Counted from the stretch's first letter, positions 33,479 to 45,639 are shown. The stretch is 64,000 bases of DNA from Tethya wilhelma (GCA_964030475.1 CAXIPT010000045.1:1-64000); one strand, 5' to 3'. The notes: a model not told the origin generated them from the sequence alone. A program made the numbers and translations.

Positions 33479-34038
33479 ATTATGGAATGGGTCTTCCATT
33501 TATGATTTGAATGATTCTGCGAAGATCATGTCAAATTATTGCATATTATTGCTGATATTCTAGGTTTTATAGCCAAATAATTACATGTTGTGTAAATAAT
33601 GCACATAATATAACTAAATCAGGCTAAGTACGCAACAACAAATATGATAAAATATTTAAGTTACAGTGCATGGTTAAGTCACTAAATTATTTTAATTTAC
33701 TATATTCTTGCTTTAGTCTCTGTACTGTCTTTTTTCTCAAATGATTATTGCTCGTTAAGGTAAAACCAAATAAAATAGATAATTTAGGAATGCTGTCGCT
33801 CCAGTTGATGGTTTTTCTTCTGTTCTTAGGATCTCTAATCATCCATGGCTTCCATGAGGAGGTATAATCACCTTTGGACCGTTGTATCATCTATTGCAAT
33901 GATCCTAGCAATTGCTGGGTGCAAGGCCTGAGAACGAGGCTAGCACATGTGTATGCATAGTATTATTATTACAATTATACGTTAATTTTTTTGTAAAAAT
34001 TTAATAAGAATTTTTCCATTGATATAACAATTATAATA
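33479..34038. other. AT-rich unassigned stretch
   Basis: No recognised gene; a 67-codon minus frame (33687-33890) has no clear family. A weak relic of the Mutator-like end (GCCTGAGAACGAGGCTAG) is near 33931. Confidence 0.35.
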
Positions 34039-34948
34039 TGTGAGGCTCCAAGCGAAAACCGGACGTTTGGGAATTTCCGCGAATTTTGAGTTAGCTATTC
34101 CATGTGTATCTAGGCCTTTCTAGGAAGCACATATCAAAATTTGGTGCGCATAGCTGTTGTAGTTTTCCAGATATTGCTCTTGCAAGCAGCCCTGCCTCCA
34201 CTCGTGGCTTCCTGGTAAAACAGTTGTAAACCTGTTGCTATGTAAACTATGGGCGGTCCGTATACTCTCCGTATCTTAATTAGATCATGTACAGTACATG
34301 CTGAATATTACCACAGCCAGCCACGTGGGGACTAAAATTATTTAGTGAGAAGTGAGTAGCTAGGAAAGAAGACCCAGGAGACGGCTACTGGACTCAAGGA
34401 GGTAAGCGCTTGCTAGCAGAGAGATAGATTCTAGGTACAGTAAGTTCCAAGAACTAAAATAAGCCTCAAAATAACCTGTACGCGATCGCCGTACAGGGAG
34501 AGGCAATACTTACGAGTAGAAAGCTACTGTATGTAAGCGCTTGGATTAGACAAGGACGTATAAAGCTTTAGCTTACCTTTCTGCCCGTGTGCTGTAGCAA
34601 AATTCTGAGATCAGTCAGCTTATAGAGCACTGAGAACATCGAATAAACAATTCATTTTTGTGGCAGCTGCCTAGCTCATTAATATTCACTACGGTCTGTT
34701 GCACAGCATAGCAACAGTTCTCCGTGTTAGCAACTAAATAAAAATGAACAGGGCTAACAATACGGTCTATATCTCTGCAACAGAAGCAGCTCCACCCCTC
34801 AAATTTTGCGTGGAGCATGCTGAGATGTAGCGCAATGCGTCCGTGCAATAAAAAAATTTTCGCGCAAAAACGCGAAATAAACTAAAACCGCATTTTACTC
34901 TAAAAACAATAATTTCCCAAACGTCCGGTTTTCCCTTGGAGCCTCACA
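34039..34948. mobile_element. TA-flanked TGTGAGG element (family E)
   Basis: TA, then TGTGAGGCTCCAAGCGAAAAC with inverse at the right end, followed by TA. 910 bases, non-coding, related to 46536-49063 by blocks such as GAGTTAGCTATTCCATGT and GCAACAGAAGCAGCTCCACC. Confidence 0.7.
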
Positions 34949-35096
34949 TATCATTGTGCATGAGCATGTACACATATATAATACATATGCATGCATGTGC
35001 ATGTGAGAGTGATAATAAGGCATAAAAGTGAGTGTATACATATACTATACACATACGAGACTCGGTGTGCATGTGAACATCTAACTGATATTAATT

Positions 35097-35305
35097 TTAA
35101 GTGCAAAAAACATTGGAAATGTAATGAGCCATAGGAATGGCCAAATCGTAAAAAAGAAAGCAAACAAGATGGAATGGCTGTTTGAGTGTGTGCAGAATCA
35201 TTCCTGTGTGGGCTGCATGTAGTACTCTCTTCCCATGTTGGGTCCCTCATGTTGCCCATAGGAATAATTCTTTACACACTCAAACAGCCATTCCATCTTG
35301 TTTGC
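35097..35305. mobile_element. Family A MITE, truncated at N
   Basis: Complete left arm and most of the right arm up to TTCCATCTTGTTTGC, then N at 35306. Confidence 0.65.
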
Positions 35306-35306
35306 N

Positions 35307-35592
35307 GTGTACTCTTTGTCTACTGAGTTTGGTGTTGTTACCATATTGTTACAATGAAAGGTACACCGTATCATCGGTCTTGTTGTACACTCGAGCTTAT
35401 TCGTGTCATTGGCACAATTGTATACTGGTCTGTTTGTACCCCCCTGCAGACAAAAAAGCGTAGCCTTCTTGGTGAAAAAGTAAGGCTGTTACGCTAGAGC
35501 ACTTTTTTGGAACTTTTATTCACTTTATTTTTTTGTACACATGCAGATAATGCTATAATTCCACAGTTCATAACAGTAAGCGCTTATAATCC
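35307..35592. other. Unassigned stretch after contig join
   Basis: No recognised gene; a 47-codon plus frame from 35356 is open but unrecognised. Confidence 0.3.
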
Positions 35593-36319
35593 CATAGCTC
35601 CTAACTTTCAATAGCACCAATGCTGGTAATGGTTATTTCATACAAAACATGAGTACTGAACTGTCATAATAGTTGTGTCAGAGCCGGCTTCAACAACTAC
35701 GTAGAACTTGTCATTTTCAATAAATATATATTCATTGGGTGTGGGCCGTTTAATTTTCGTTGATAATGGTCGTCGACCAAAATTTTTTAACAAAAATTTC
35801 CCGATCTACGGTAAATTATTGTTAAAATTGAGCACTTACTGGCTAGTAGCTACTGAGATACAGGCTCACTAAACAAAAATACAGACGTAGTAAAACGAAG
35901 CTTGAGACTAAAGAACATCCTGAGAGAGCCAGCAAGCCTGAAGTGTCGAAGGTGAGTCCTATAGGTTAAACTCTGCTGCCAGACCTGTACCTGTGTTGAG
36001 GGTTTTAGGGTCAGGTAGGCGGGTCAGCGGGTTTTACTAGGTAAATGCTGGTCTGACCCGCCAAATGCAGGTCACTTGAGAGCTATGTACTCCGTGCTAT
36101 TAGATCATTCTGTTAGTAGCCCACCCTATTCAAAATTCTTACCTGCTTCTCTTCTCTTTGCTGAATGGACTCTTTGCTAGTATAACGGCACTTTACATGT
36201 GGATCTCTTCTTTTTCAAGCGATAATTATGCAAAATTCAGAATGTAAATGACTATTACAATGCAAAACATTACCACAAAATTTAAATTTACGTGACACGG
36301 ATAGTATACAGAAAACGTG

Positions 36320-36650
36320 CAGGGGCGTAGCTAGCATTGGGCTCGAGGGGCTCGAGCCCCCCCTTTCTTGCTGACCGGGAGTAAAATTATTACCAATTAT
36401 TGGTAATTTTCTATTGTAAACGATGGCAAGCTCATACAAAATAGCTGGCTGACATTGCTAGCTGTCATTTTTACCGTTTATTTCCAAGCTACCAGCTCCT
36501 TGAATTGCTCGAAATCGCTGGACCACACTCGTGAACGTTAGCAAAGAGGGGTCAAAGGTCGGAAAATCGATCACGTGCACTAATTGGTGGGTGTGGCACC
36601 CTAAAATTTTCGCGCGCACAAGACATTCAGCCCCCCCTTCTTTCTAATCC
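36320..36650. mobile_element. MITE-like repeat with CAGGGGCGTAGCTAG end
   Basis: Its end resembles the hAT-type end at 12032. The right terminus was not identified. GAGGGGCTCGAGCCCCCC forms a local hairpin. Confidence 0.45.
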
Positions 36651-37088
36651 TGGGAGAATTTCTCCTAAGGGTAATTTCTCCCCCCAGAGTTAATTTGCTA
36701 GGATGGAATCTCCGCTTTTAGGATACAAGCTCCCCCCAAACAACAAGAGTTTATACTGTTGTTGATGGTCATGAGGTACTAAAAAGGATATATGGATGAA
36801 TGTCAGAGTGTATACAAGCTTGTAGGACTATGAACCAATGGTCAGACACAAACACTGGACAGAGTCGAATATAATAACTTTCTATTTTATCACTATGCAT
36901 GACTGATTGAGTAACGGAACGAGGAACGGTAGCTCTACCCCTAGTCCTAGCTCTAGTCCTATCCCTAGCCTTAGCTGTAACCTAGACCTATCATTACAGT
37001 GGTTAAAATGAATAATTGAGCTGAGTGGTTAAATATCCGGGCACTTTGAAATTTGAGTGGTCAATTTAATTTTGGTGTGGACATCAAG

Positions 37089-37747
37089 CTTTTAACCGCG
37101 ATTACACGCTGAATTCTTTTGAAGTGAATGACGTCATACGCCGAAATTAATTTTTTAATTTTTAGTAGCTACGCCTTCTTTTTATTTTTCTTCTAAAGTA
37201 AAGATTAGGCAAAGCTTTTTATATGATGCAGCTAAGCAGCAATCAAGCTTACTATACTCCAGGTCTTGTTGCTTAGTGAAGCTTTTGCTGGTAAAAAAAG
37301 GCCTAACATACGGGAGGGTCAAATATGCTAGGATATAGCCGCGCATATAAAGCTTTTTTTCCAGCTAGCCAGCAACGCTTACAAAAGCGATGCTATGGCT
37401 ATATAGCCTAACTATCCCTGCACATACGTAGCAAGTTTCAAGCTTATCCTCTTCGTCTGAGTGACTAACGGTCACGATCTTCGCGATCACAATGGTCGAC
37501 TTTAGATCAACTTTTTTTCTACAACCCTTCAGAGTAGCGCCACACCTTACTAGCAGTTCTAAGTCTGACTTGATATTTTAGTAGAGTAGTCCCTTACCTA
37601 TTTGTATATAAAGTTTAAAGTTCAGGGCTAATTGCTAAGCTTGCAAAATAGTTGCTAGTGCAGCCTTGATGCGATTTTGCATCAACCGCGGTTTGAAACA
37701 CCCAAGCGGATGACGTGATTTCGTGTCAACCACAGGTAATCGGTTAA
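37089..37747 (-). mobile_element. Family K TIR repeat
   Basis: Left TTTTAACCGCGATTACACG and right GGTAATCGGTTAATAA are inverse-like ends. Interior matches 31639-32129 and 60647-61060. Holds the empty site for the MITE at 32130. Confidence 0.6.
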
Positions 37748-37853
37748 TAATACACTGTTACACAATGGCATATTACAGCACACACACATGCACACAAAAC
37801 TATTATACACAATAAATTACTTGAAGTTACCAATAATAAAATTACACAATAAT

Positions 37854-38593
37854 TTAGTCTGAATTAAAGAAGTAATCCAAACAGTCAAGCATATCACCTA
37901 TTTCTTCTGTATCTGGCTCTGCACTTGTTGCGGCTGCTTCACTTTGGGATGTGACTTTACTTTTGTAAGATTTTCTTGCTTTCTGAGTTGGTTGTCTTAT
38001 TTTGGCCTGCCACCATAAGTCTATGCAAGGGTCAGGGTTGAACTCAGATACAGACTTTGAAGCTTCATTCTTTATTACCAATAGATCATCCAAAGTTTCA
38101 TTAGTAAGCCGAACATGTCTGTCCACTTTAATTGTTTACAGTACTGAAAACACTCATTCCAGTTTACCACTGGAAGCCGGTAGTGAAAATAATAGTTCAG
38201 CAAGAGTAGGTACATTGTTCCATTGTGCCCATAAGGTGCATTAAATAATCTCCACCACACAGAACGGTAATCTAGTGATGCTACTGCAACATACTGACCA
38301 CCATATTCAATCATTTGAGAGAATTCTGGTTTGATGTCATCCACTATTGCTCCAGCAGCATTGAGTGGTGTAGCAAACCTTGTTGCGAGTCGGTCAATGG
38401 GTGAAAGGTCTCCTCTTCCAAAATTTTCTCCCAACCATGGGAACTCAACAAAAATAAAATGTCACGAATTAACTGTAGGTCAGACCATGAGAGACGAGAT
38501 TTTATACACACACTCACTCTTTCACAATAATCTTCACTCCTTGAAGAGTAATATTCAGTAGCTTCACCAAATTTCTTAAGCTTCTGGCATTGA
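37854..38593 (-). pseudogene. hAT transposase C-terminal half
   Basis: Minus-strand pieces: SRLSWSDLQLIRDILFLLSSHGW, SPIDRLATRFATPL, ASLDYRSVWWRLFNAP, then a dimerisation-domain end with KVDRHVRLTNETLDDLL and CIDLWW. This is the C-terminal pattern of a hAT lineage that includes ZNF862-like proteins. At least two frame changes (near 38130 and 38434) break it. Its upstream part continues at 39613-39926 across a MITE insertion. The N-terminal half of a related copy is at 55384-57010. Confidence 0.7.
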
Positions 38594-39612
38594 TATTCCC
38601 AGTACGGTAGTACTGGGTACACAGGAATCGCACGGATGGCCCATTAGCGCAATACAAAAATTCACCCAAATAACTCTGCAAAAACTGAGCGCTTAGCACT
38701 AAAAGGCTTCTTAAGCTACTATTTAGCTCTTTCTCTTTCTAATGAGCCCAAAAACATGGCCTGAAACCATCGCTAAAGTAACGAACACAAACATGCCAAA
38801 CCTCCAATTTTCTCCATCTTCTTCTTCTTCTTCTTCTTCTTCTTCTTCTTCTATCTTGGCTCAACTTTTCTCAGAGACTACTCACTTTCAGAAGCTGATT
38901 CTTGAATGAACAAACTTGGTTTCTTCCGGTACAGTCGCTTTTGCCATCGGTTTTTAACGTCTCTCATTGAGTAGCTAGATACAAGGTGAAAAGCGCCTCC
39001 TCCATATGGCCACCATTAATTTCTACACTCATGCATAATTCATTAGCTTCTAGAAAATTCGAATTGACGACCCTTTCCACACACAAAAGTGTGCGTTATT
39101 TGGAATTAAATGCACTGAAGTTGCGACTTGCCTGGAACTATCAACTATTTTGTGATTCCTCGTTGCTCTTCTTATGAGATGTGTGTTTCACTTCAGTATC
39201 AAGCAGGCCTCACAACTTACCAGCTCTGCAACCCGCTGCTGGCTCAGTGATTCTGGCTTGCCAGACTACTAACTACCGTGGCACCAACACAAAATTATGA
39301 TGTAATTTGTAGAATTATGGAAAAATGAGAACAAACAAGTAAAAAGAAAACATTGGAAATGTAATGAGACACAGGAATGGCTGTTAAAATCGTAAAACGA
39401 ACGCAAATAAGATGGAATGGCTGTTAGAGTTTGTAAGGAATTCTTCCTGTGGGCGAAATGAGAGACTCAATAAAGAGATTGTTAAATGCAGTCCATACAG
39501 GAAGAATTCTGCACATACTCTAACAGCCATTCCATCTTGTTTGCGTTTTTTTTACGATTTTAATAGCCATTCCTGTGTCACATTACATTTCCAATGTTGT
39601 TTTTTTTACTTG
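38594..39612 (+). mobile_element. Composite MITE unit B-M-A inserted in hAT gene
   Basis: Family B arm (38594-39110), module M (39130-39333) and family A foldback (39335-39612). The hAT protein reading stops at DGWPL on one side and resumes QCQKLKKF on the other, so both ends are defined to within a few bases. TAT-like bases repeat at the junctions. Confidence 0.75.
38814..38852 (+). repeat. CTT microsatellite in family B
   Basis: CTT run of variable length among B copies. Confidence 0.85.
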
Positions 39613-39926
39613 TATATAATGGCCATCCATCTTGAGTAACTTTGCCTAGTGTTGTAGCATATAGTGGCCACTCCTTTAGTTCTTTGTGACACAACTTTTC
39701 CAGCTCTTTTAATTTAAGACACTTTTCATAGCTCCTAGGATGTCAACTTCATTACTTTGCATGGCACCAGAAAATGTGGCACACGGCTTTAGCAGCTCTA
39801 CAAACAAAGCACATCCCAAAAGATACTTGGCATCAGTCCGTTTGTTGTAGTAGCCTTTCAATTTAGCTCTATCACAAGATGAAACTGAAGAATCTTCAGA
39901 TAAGGAGGCGAGATGGGCTGTATATT
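39613..39926 (-). pseudogene. hAT transposase middle fragment
   Basis: Minus strand: LSEDSSVSSCDRAKLKGYYNK, then ELLKPCATFSGAMQSNEVDIL, then (after a frame change) KLCHKELKEWPLYATTLG. It joins to 38593 across the composite MITE. The upstream end is cut by another B MITE at 39927. Overlaps in content with 55384-55560. Confidence 0.65.
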
Positions 39927-40398
39927 CCCAGTACGGTAGTACTGGGTACACAGGAATGGCACGGATGGCCCATTAGCGCAATACAAATATTCACGCGAAT
40001 AACTCTGCAAAAACTGAGCGCTTAGCACTAAAAGGCTTCTNNNNNNNNNNNNNNAGGCGCTAAAAACCGATGGCAAAAGCGACTGTACCGGAAGAAACCA
40101 AGTTCGTTCGTTCAAGAATCAGCTTCTAAAAGTGAATAGTCTCTGAGAAAAGTTGAGCCAAGATAGAAAAAGAAGAAGAAGAAGATAGAGAAAATTGGAG
40201 GTTTGGCATATGTGTGTTTGTTACTTTAGCGATGGTTTTAGGCCATGTTTTTGAGCTCATTAAAAAGAGAAAAGGCTAAATAGTAGCTTAAGAAGCCTTT
40301 TAGTGCCAAGCGCTTACAGTTATTCGCGTGAATATTTGTATTGCGCTAATGGGCCATCCGTGCCATTCCTGTGTACCCAGTACTACCGTACTGGGAAT
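39927..40398. mobile_element. Family B foldback, both arms, with 14-N gap
   Basis: Left arm from ATTCCCAGTACGG to 40040, then N at 40041-40054, then the inverse arm ending CCGTACTGGGAAT. The gap replaces part of the left arm. Confidence 0.75.
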
Positions 40399-40459
40399 AT
40401 CTGTCAATGTTGGAATACTACGAGAATATGATCTGATAAAGGAAACTGGAACGAGTCAC

Positions 40460-40560
40460 AATATGGTGAGAAATCGCCAGCCCTAGCCCTAGCCCGCGCC
40501 CTAGGCCCTATATAGCCCTAGCCTAAACCGACCCTTTACCTAGCTAGCTAGCCGTTGGCT
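40460..40560 (+). repeat. CCCTAG-rich degenerate tract
   Basis: Runs of AGCCCTAGCCC type, similar in feel to 13508-13556 and 36939-36990. Not a perfect telomere repeat. Confidence 0.5.
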
Positions 40561-41412
40561 TACCATGCCCTATCCGTTTAATTTTTGTAAACAGTAACAT
40601 AATTTATGTACTTAATATATCAACATACCCTTATCGTTCTATCTACTAGATAGATTCTGTCCATTTTGAGAGGAACACGGTGACGAAGATTGAGTTGATG
40701 CAAAATTCTTTTTAGATGCCTTAATGATATAAACAGCCCGTGAACATACATAGTGACCCAAGTGACCCGCATTTGGCGGGTCAGACCAGCATTTACCTAG
40801 TAAAACCCGCTGACCCGCCTACCTGACCCTAAAACCCTCAACACAGGTACAGGTCTGGCAGCAGAGTTAAACCTAGGACTCACCATCAGCACTTCAGGCT
40901 TGCTGGCTCTCTCAGGATGTTCTTTAGTCTCAAACTTTGTTTTACTACGTTTATATTTTTGTTTAGTGAGCCTGTATCTCAGTAGCTACTAGCCAGTAAG
41001 TGCTCAATTAGAGCAATACCGTAAATTGCGAAATTTTTGTGTTAAAAATTTTTCGTAGGTTAAATTTTCGTGTTGAATAATTTTCGTAGGATTGCCGCGT
41101 TACGCAGCCCCACCCACTATTTTGCAATTTTTTGGGCGTTTAATTTTCGTAGTCAGCAGCGACTACGAAAATTTAGCAACTACAAAATTTTCACGATTTA
41201 TGGTAGTTTACCGTAGATCGGGAAATTTTCGTAGACGACCATTACCAACGAAAAATAAACCGCGCACACCTAATGTATATATTTATTGAAAATGTCAAGT
41301 TCTACGTAGTTGTTGAAGCCGGCTCTGACATGACTATTATGACAGTTCAGTATTCATGTTTTGTATAAATAACCATGACCAGCATTGGTGCTCTTGAAAG
41401 TTGGAAGCTATG

Positions 41413-42500
41413 CAATAGCTAAAAACTGGAGAATTACTCTATAGCTATAACCTTTCATAAAATATTCAACTATCAGTCGGTCTCTCCTGGCCCTAGCTGC
41501 AGCTGGCAATACAGCTTCGCATAGAGCGACAAAACAAACAATAAATATTACAAAGGTAACTTCGAGCTTGTACATGTTCAAGTAGAGATTTACATGTTGT
41601 ATATTATTTGCATGCCATACCCGGAAAACGTATACCACGTGATTTACTTGTGATAATGTTATAGTTATTGACCAAGCATGAGGAATATATAGTGCCTGAT
41701 ACCCGAGGGCGATAGCCCGAGGGTGAATGCACTGTATATTCCATACAAACCGAATGATTGGTCAATAAGTGTTTTCTTGCCCTGCTGCTATGGTAAAAAA
41801 CTTCCTGACAACCGAACAATTGGCACACTATAAATAGCTAGCTTCATAAGTTGCAAGCCATTTTTTTGAATTTCTCGATCTTTTTAACAACGTAGATCTA
41901 TCCGGAAAAAGACATTGAACTCTTTCAAGAAACCTTGAACTGTCCAGAAAAAAACAATTCTATCCAGAAAAAGACTTGAGTTTCTAGAAAACTGTTCTGA
42001 ATGTACCTGTAAACAGTCAAAAGAAAAACACTCTGCTGTTTCACATCGCTACAGCTAAAACAGCAAAAGCCGTGGAGCGTTGGACAGCACCGTTCAGTGC
42101 AGTACTGCCAGCTTGGGCTGAGCCTATATCTCGCGGCACTACAGAAGGTTGAATATTTGCAGCTCACCGACTTTTCTTGCTGATAGAACTTTTCTGATGT
42201 CTGCTGCTATTGTCAACGCTGTTCTTTTTAAGTCACAGAAGCAAAAAAAAGCCTAGCTGTGCTTGCAAGAAGACTAGCGTGAACTTTGAACCCAGCTGTT
42301 CCACACGTAGCAACAATAACTATTGCGCAATAGCTTGTAATTTTTGGACACTACTTGCTTGAGGGTCTGTATAACACAATTTCCCTAACCACAGGGATCT
42401 GTATATGCCCTCCTATCAAAATGTACACAGTAGCAGGGACTGTATAGCATTTATAGACCACTGTAAAACTTAACAACCACTTGACAACAGGCAAGAATAT
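41413..42500. other. Unassigned AT-rich stretch
   Basis: No gene recognised. A hairpin with CCCGAGGGCGATAGCCCGAGGG-like sequence is near 41702-41725, and TCCAGAAAAA repeats occur at 41900-41985. Confidence 0.35.
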
Positions 42501-43350
42501 TGTTATACGTGATGTAGATTGAAATGCAAATTTGAAAAATCAACAGTGAAAATTGAACAATGTAAAATTGTTGCAATAAAACGTTGAATGATAAATCAAC
42601 AACGAAGAATGAGCAACATAAAAAAAAAACTTTCTACGATAAATCCCAAAAGAACGGACAATGGAAAACTTTAACAGTGTCACTGTGAACAATGAACAAT
42701 AATTACATCTCGATCTGCATAACAGAATACTTGAAGTTTGAGTGACAAATCTGCAATGAAGAATGAACAATAATAACAAGCAGTCAAATCCTGACACTAG
42801 AAGATTTACAAGCACTCGGAGAGTTGAAAGTAAAATTAAACTACATGTACTGGTATAGTAAATAAAACATTTTATGTACATCAGGCCAATATAATAATAA
42901 TGAATAAAAGCACCGTGGTGCATAACCCTCGGCGTGTGTGTGTTGTGTATCTATTTATGTTATCAGTGGATGATTGTGCTAGTTGTAATGCTGAATAGCT
43001 ATTAGTATTATCACTATGAGTCATAATTTAATAAGCCATGCTCATTGGCATGTTCATAGCACTCCACTGAGTGAAGCAAACATCTCTGCTATGACTAGAT
43101 GTATATATCTACAGGTTGAGCACAAATAAAACTTACCAAACGCTGATTAGCTACCTGAAGACACTGTGAAACAGCCTTAAACATGTTGAAGCTTCCAGTC
43201 AACTACACTACGTGGCCACGTGGACAATCGCATGCACATTAAATGGTAGCGCGCACGAATGTCAGTGATCACGTGCGCCCGCTCGATGCATGTGTGCATG
43301 GGCAGGGCATATAATTATGCGCATGCAATATGCGCAATGCAATCAGTGAG
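42501..43350. other. Low-complexity AT-rich stretch
   Basis: Many imperfect repeats of GAACAATGAA / CAACAATGAA type; the 127-codon minus frame here looks compositional. No gene seen. Confidence 0.4.
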
Positions 43351-43356
43351 CCACCG

Positions 43357-43450
43357 CCGGACAACGAACATCATACAACGGACAACAGAAAATGAACACC
43401 ATACAACGGACAACAGAAAATGAACACCATACAACGGACAATGGAAAATG
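43357..43450 (+). repeat. 28-bp tandem repeat (CACCATACAACGGACAACAG..)
   Basis: Three near-perfect units, last one diverged. Confidence 0.8.
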
Positions 43451-43479
43451 AAAAACAAAAAAAATGTGCAAGGCCCTAT

Positions 43480-44590
43480 TGAGCCACCTTAATTTTTGGT
43501 GACGACTATCAGTGAGAGCTCTTTGGACTGTTCGTGGTATCTCATCAATAGCACCCTTGACATCAATTTGTTCTCCTGTGTATGTGCTGTAGTAGGCTTG
43601 ATAGGTGGAGGAGAAGTGTTTGAAAGCCAGAGATGGTGGTAGGTGGCTTCAATGATGAGTGATATGGTAGCACCAGTGTCCACTTTCATTTCATGATCAG
43701 TATTGTTGATGTTGACTTTGACTCTGATAGGCTCTGTGGATATTGATGAAGATTTAGTTGTAAAACTTGAAATTTCAACTCATCGTCAGATTGTAACTCC
43801 TCTTCTTGGAGTAATTCCACTTGGTGTGTGGTTTTCTCAGGATTGGCTTGAGACTCACCACCCAATTTATTTTTTAACTGCAAGCAAACTTTCTTCAGGT
43901 GTCCCTACTTGTGCAAAATGAACATGTGTATGTCTTGTACTTACATACTGTAGCAAGGTGGTTACCACCACATCTGTAGCATTTAGGATTTGCCTTAGGC
44001 TTGGATTGCTGCTTTGTCTTCTTTTCCAGTCAGTCGATTCAATTGTGGATGGAGTAGGGACAGCAAGATCTTTGACCCCTTTTTCCGCAGTTTTAGCTGC
44101 TTTTTTTCTGGTTCCACAAGTAGTCTACTTTGTAGACGCTTGTCTTTACACCCAACAACCAGGCGGTCTCTTAGCATATCCTCAAGCTGATCCAGAAAAT
44201 TGCATTGTTCGGGCAGTTTCCGTAACTGCGCAACAAAGTCACTAACAGACTCTTCAGGTTTCTGCATCCTTGCATGGAAATTGTAGCATTGTACGATGAC
44301 AGAAAGTAATGGTTGCTGGTGATCTTTTACCAATTGCACTATCTCATCTAATGATATATTGGTTGGTTTGCCAAAGTTGCAAATCAATTAATAAGTGGTA
44401 CAACACAGCCACTAAGTAGCATAGCTTTCCTCTTTGTAGTCTGATCTGGCTTCACACCAATCGCAGTAAAATATAGTTGTAGACGTTCCACATAGGACGT
44501 CCAGTCCTCCTCATCGGGGTCAAACTCACCAATCAAGATGCAGTTGCCATTGCAGTAGAATTCCTTGTATCCTCGTCGCCAATTGAATTA
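43480..44590 (-). pseudogene. Gypsy retrotransposon gag and protease fragment
   Basis: Minus strand in order: gag start region near 44560, and gag 44387-43995 (SLDEIVQLVKDHQQPL, YNFHARMQKPEESVSDF, DMLRDRLVVGC). A zinc knuckle CYRCGGNHLATVC lies near 43985-43940, followed by a second CSFC half broken by a stop. The protease is at 43689-43489, with DTGATISLI. Several frame breaks, and RT is absent. It could be the 5' counterpart of the Gypsy pol at 18391, but no overlap allows a test. Confidence 0.75.
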
Positions 44591-44700
44591 ACCAAGTGGT
44601 TTATTGTAGAAATGTAAAAGATGAATAACAGAGAAATGCTAACTCTTATACTAGCTAGATACAAAACTACTCAGTATACTTAAGGCCTGGGTTGCCTATG
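44571..44700 (-). repeat. Possible Gypsy 5' LTR end and primer site
   Basis: Minus strand reads CA then ATTGGCGACGAGG just before gag; TTGGCGACGAGG at this place is common in metazoan Gypsy elements. The upstream LTR limit is not identified. Confidence 0.4.
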
Positions 44701-44982
44701 TACCTTAAATAGGTACTTATTAATATTCACAACTGTTATATCTTAAAAACTATAACCATGGAAACATGAACATGATTCAGGGGTTTAATCTAAACTTAAT
44801 TAATGAAAAAACTGGTCATGTGACTTTTCTGAATTTGCTGAATCAGCAAAATATGAATAATTAATTAGGCGGCCATGTTACTCTTGCTGTGGATCAGAGA
44901 TACGACACATTTTCCAAATAATGCACACTTACTGTTTTCTTCTTGGCTGTATCTCATTAATAATTCAATTCAATGTTAACAA

Positions 44983-45068
44983 ACAAGTAAAAAAAACATT
45001 GAAAATGTAATGAGACACAGGAATGGCTTCCTGTGTCTCATTACATTTCCAATGTTTTTTTTACTTGT
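44983..45068. mobile_element. Minimal family A foldback (86 bp)
   Basis: Almost only the two arms: ACAAGTAAAAAAAACATTG, GAAAATGTAATGAGACACAGG, then their inverse. Confidence 0.75.
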
Positions 45069-45117
45069 TGTACAGATCATTAATTACATTTACGACACTG
45101 AAGATCCATGCATATAT

Positions 45118-45238
45118 GAGGGGTCAAGAATATAAATGAAAAAGCCATGTGCCGAAATTAAGATATGCATTGTTCCAATACTTTTTACCACACTGCCCAT
45201 TCCTATACTTTTTTTTTTGGAAATTTTTACTACTTGTA
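45118..45238. mobile_element. Half of a family C MITE
   Basis: Only the right arm is present: GCCATGTGCCGAAATTAAG through TTTTTACTACTTG. Confidence 0.6.
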
Positions 45239-45364
45239 TATATGTCAAACAACAAGAGTATATTTTGATAAAATGTACCTACACCAAATACACAAGCATA
45301 GATTATGGTTCAAATTTATCAGTCTCTTTGTTCAAGGATTATGTTAGGTTGTGTGATACTGTAC

Positions 45365-45502
45365 CTAATTCTTTGGAGTATGTTTTGTCTTTTTTGGACT
45401 GATTGAGTCTCTCTTGGTTGGTGTTAAAGTAGTTTTAGCTTTCTTAACAGGGGAGGAAGTAGTTTGGCCTTCTGCAGACAGTTCATCACGTCCTTTTTGG
45501 AT
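45365..45502 (-). CDS. Possible terminal exon, Lys/Thr/Pro-rich tail
   Basis: TTTTTCAG acceptor before 45502, then 45 codons (IQKGRDELSAEGQTTSSPVK.., PKKTKHTPKN) and a stop at 45365. The composition and acceptor suggest the C-terminal exon of a nuclear protein. No upstream exon was found and the family is unknown. Confidence 0.35.
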   Translation of the reverse strand: MQKGRDELSAEGQTTSSPVKKAKTTLTPTKRDSISPKKTKHTPKN

Positions 45503-45639
45503 CTGAAAAACTACAAAAAAATAATTATGTCAATGAAGACTGCAGTCTTTTCCTACTAAAATTATATTAATTTTGCATGGGGGGAGGTTTTTTATTTTAT
45601 GTTATTACATAATTACATTGCTTATATATTTACTACTAC

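Larger units (their letters stand above)
35593..41412. mobile_element. 5.8-kb structure with ~500-660-bp inverted arms
   Basis: Arms 35593-36088 and 40752-41412 are inverse copies (for example GGCTTCAACAACTACGTAG and GTCAGCGGGTTTTACTAGG). The right arm carries an extra inner piece with TTTTCGTAG repeats near 41040-41190. The interior holds a family K repeat, hAT fragments and MITE insertions. Either a large TIR transposon whose gene is the hAT fragment, or a chance pair of repeats around it. Confidence 0.5.

Noticed and set aside
40460..40560. CCCTAG tract as a telomere
   Set aside because: Units are irregular and few; the tract is interstitial.
42540..42923. 127-codon minus frame with hydrophobic content
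   Set aside because: Compositional product of GAACAATGAA-type repeats in AT-rich DNA.
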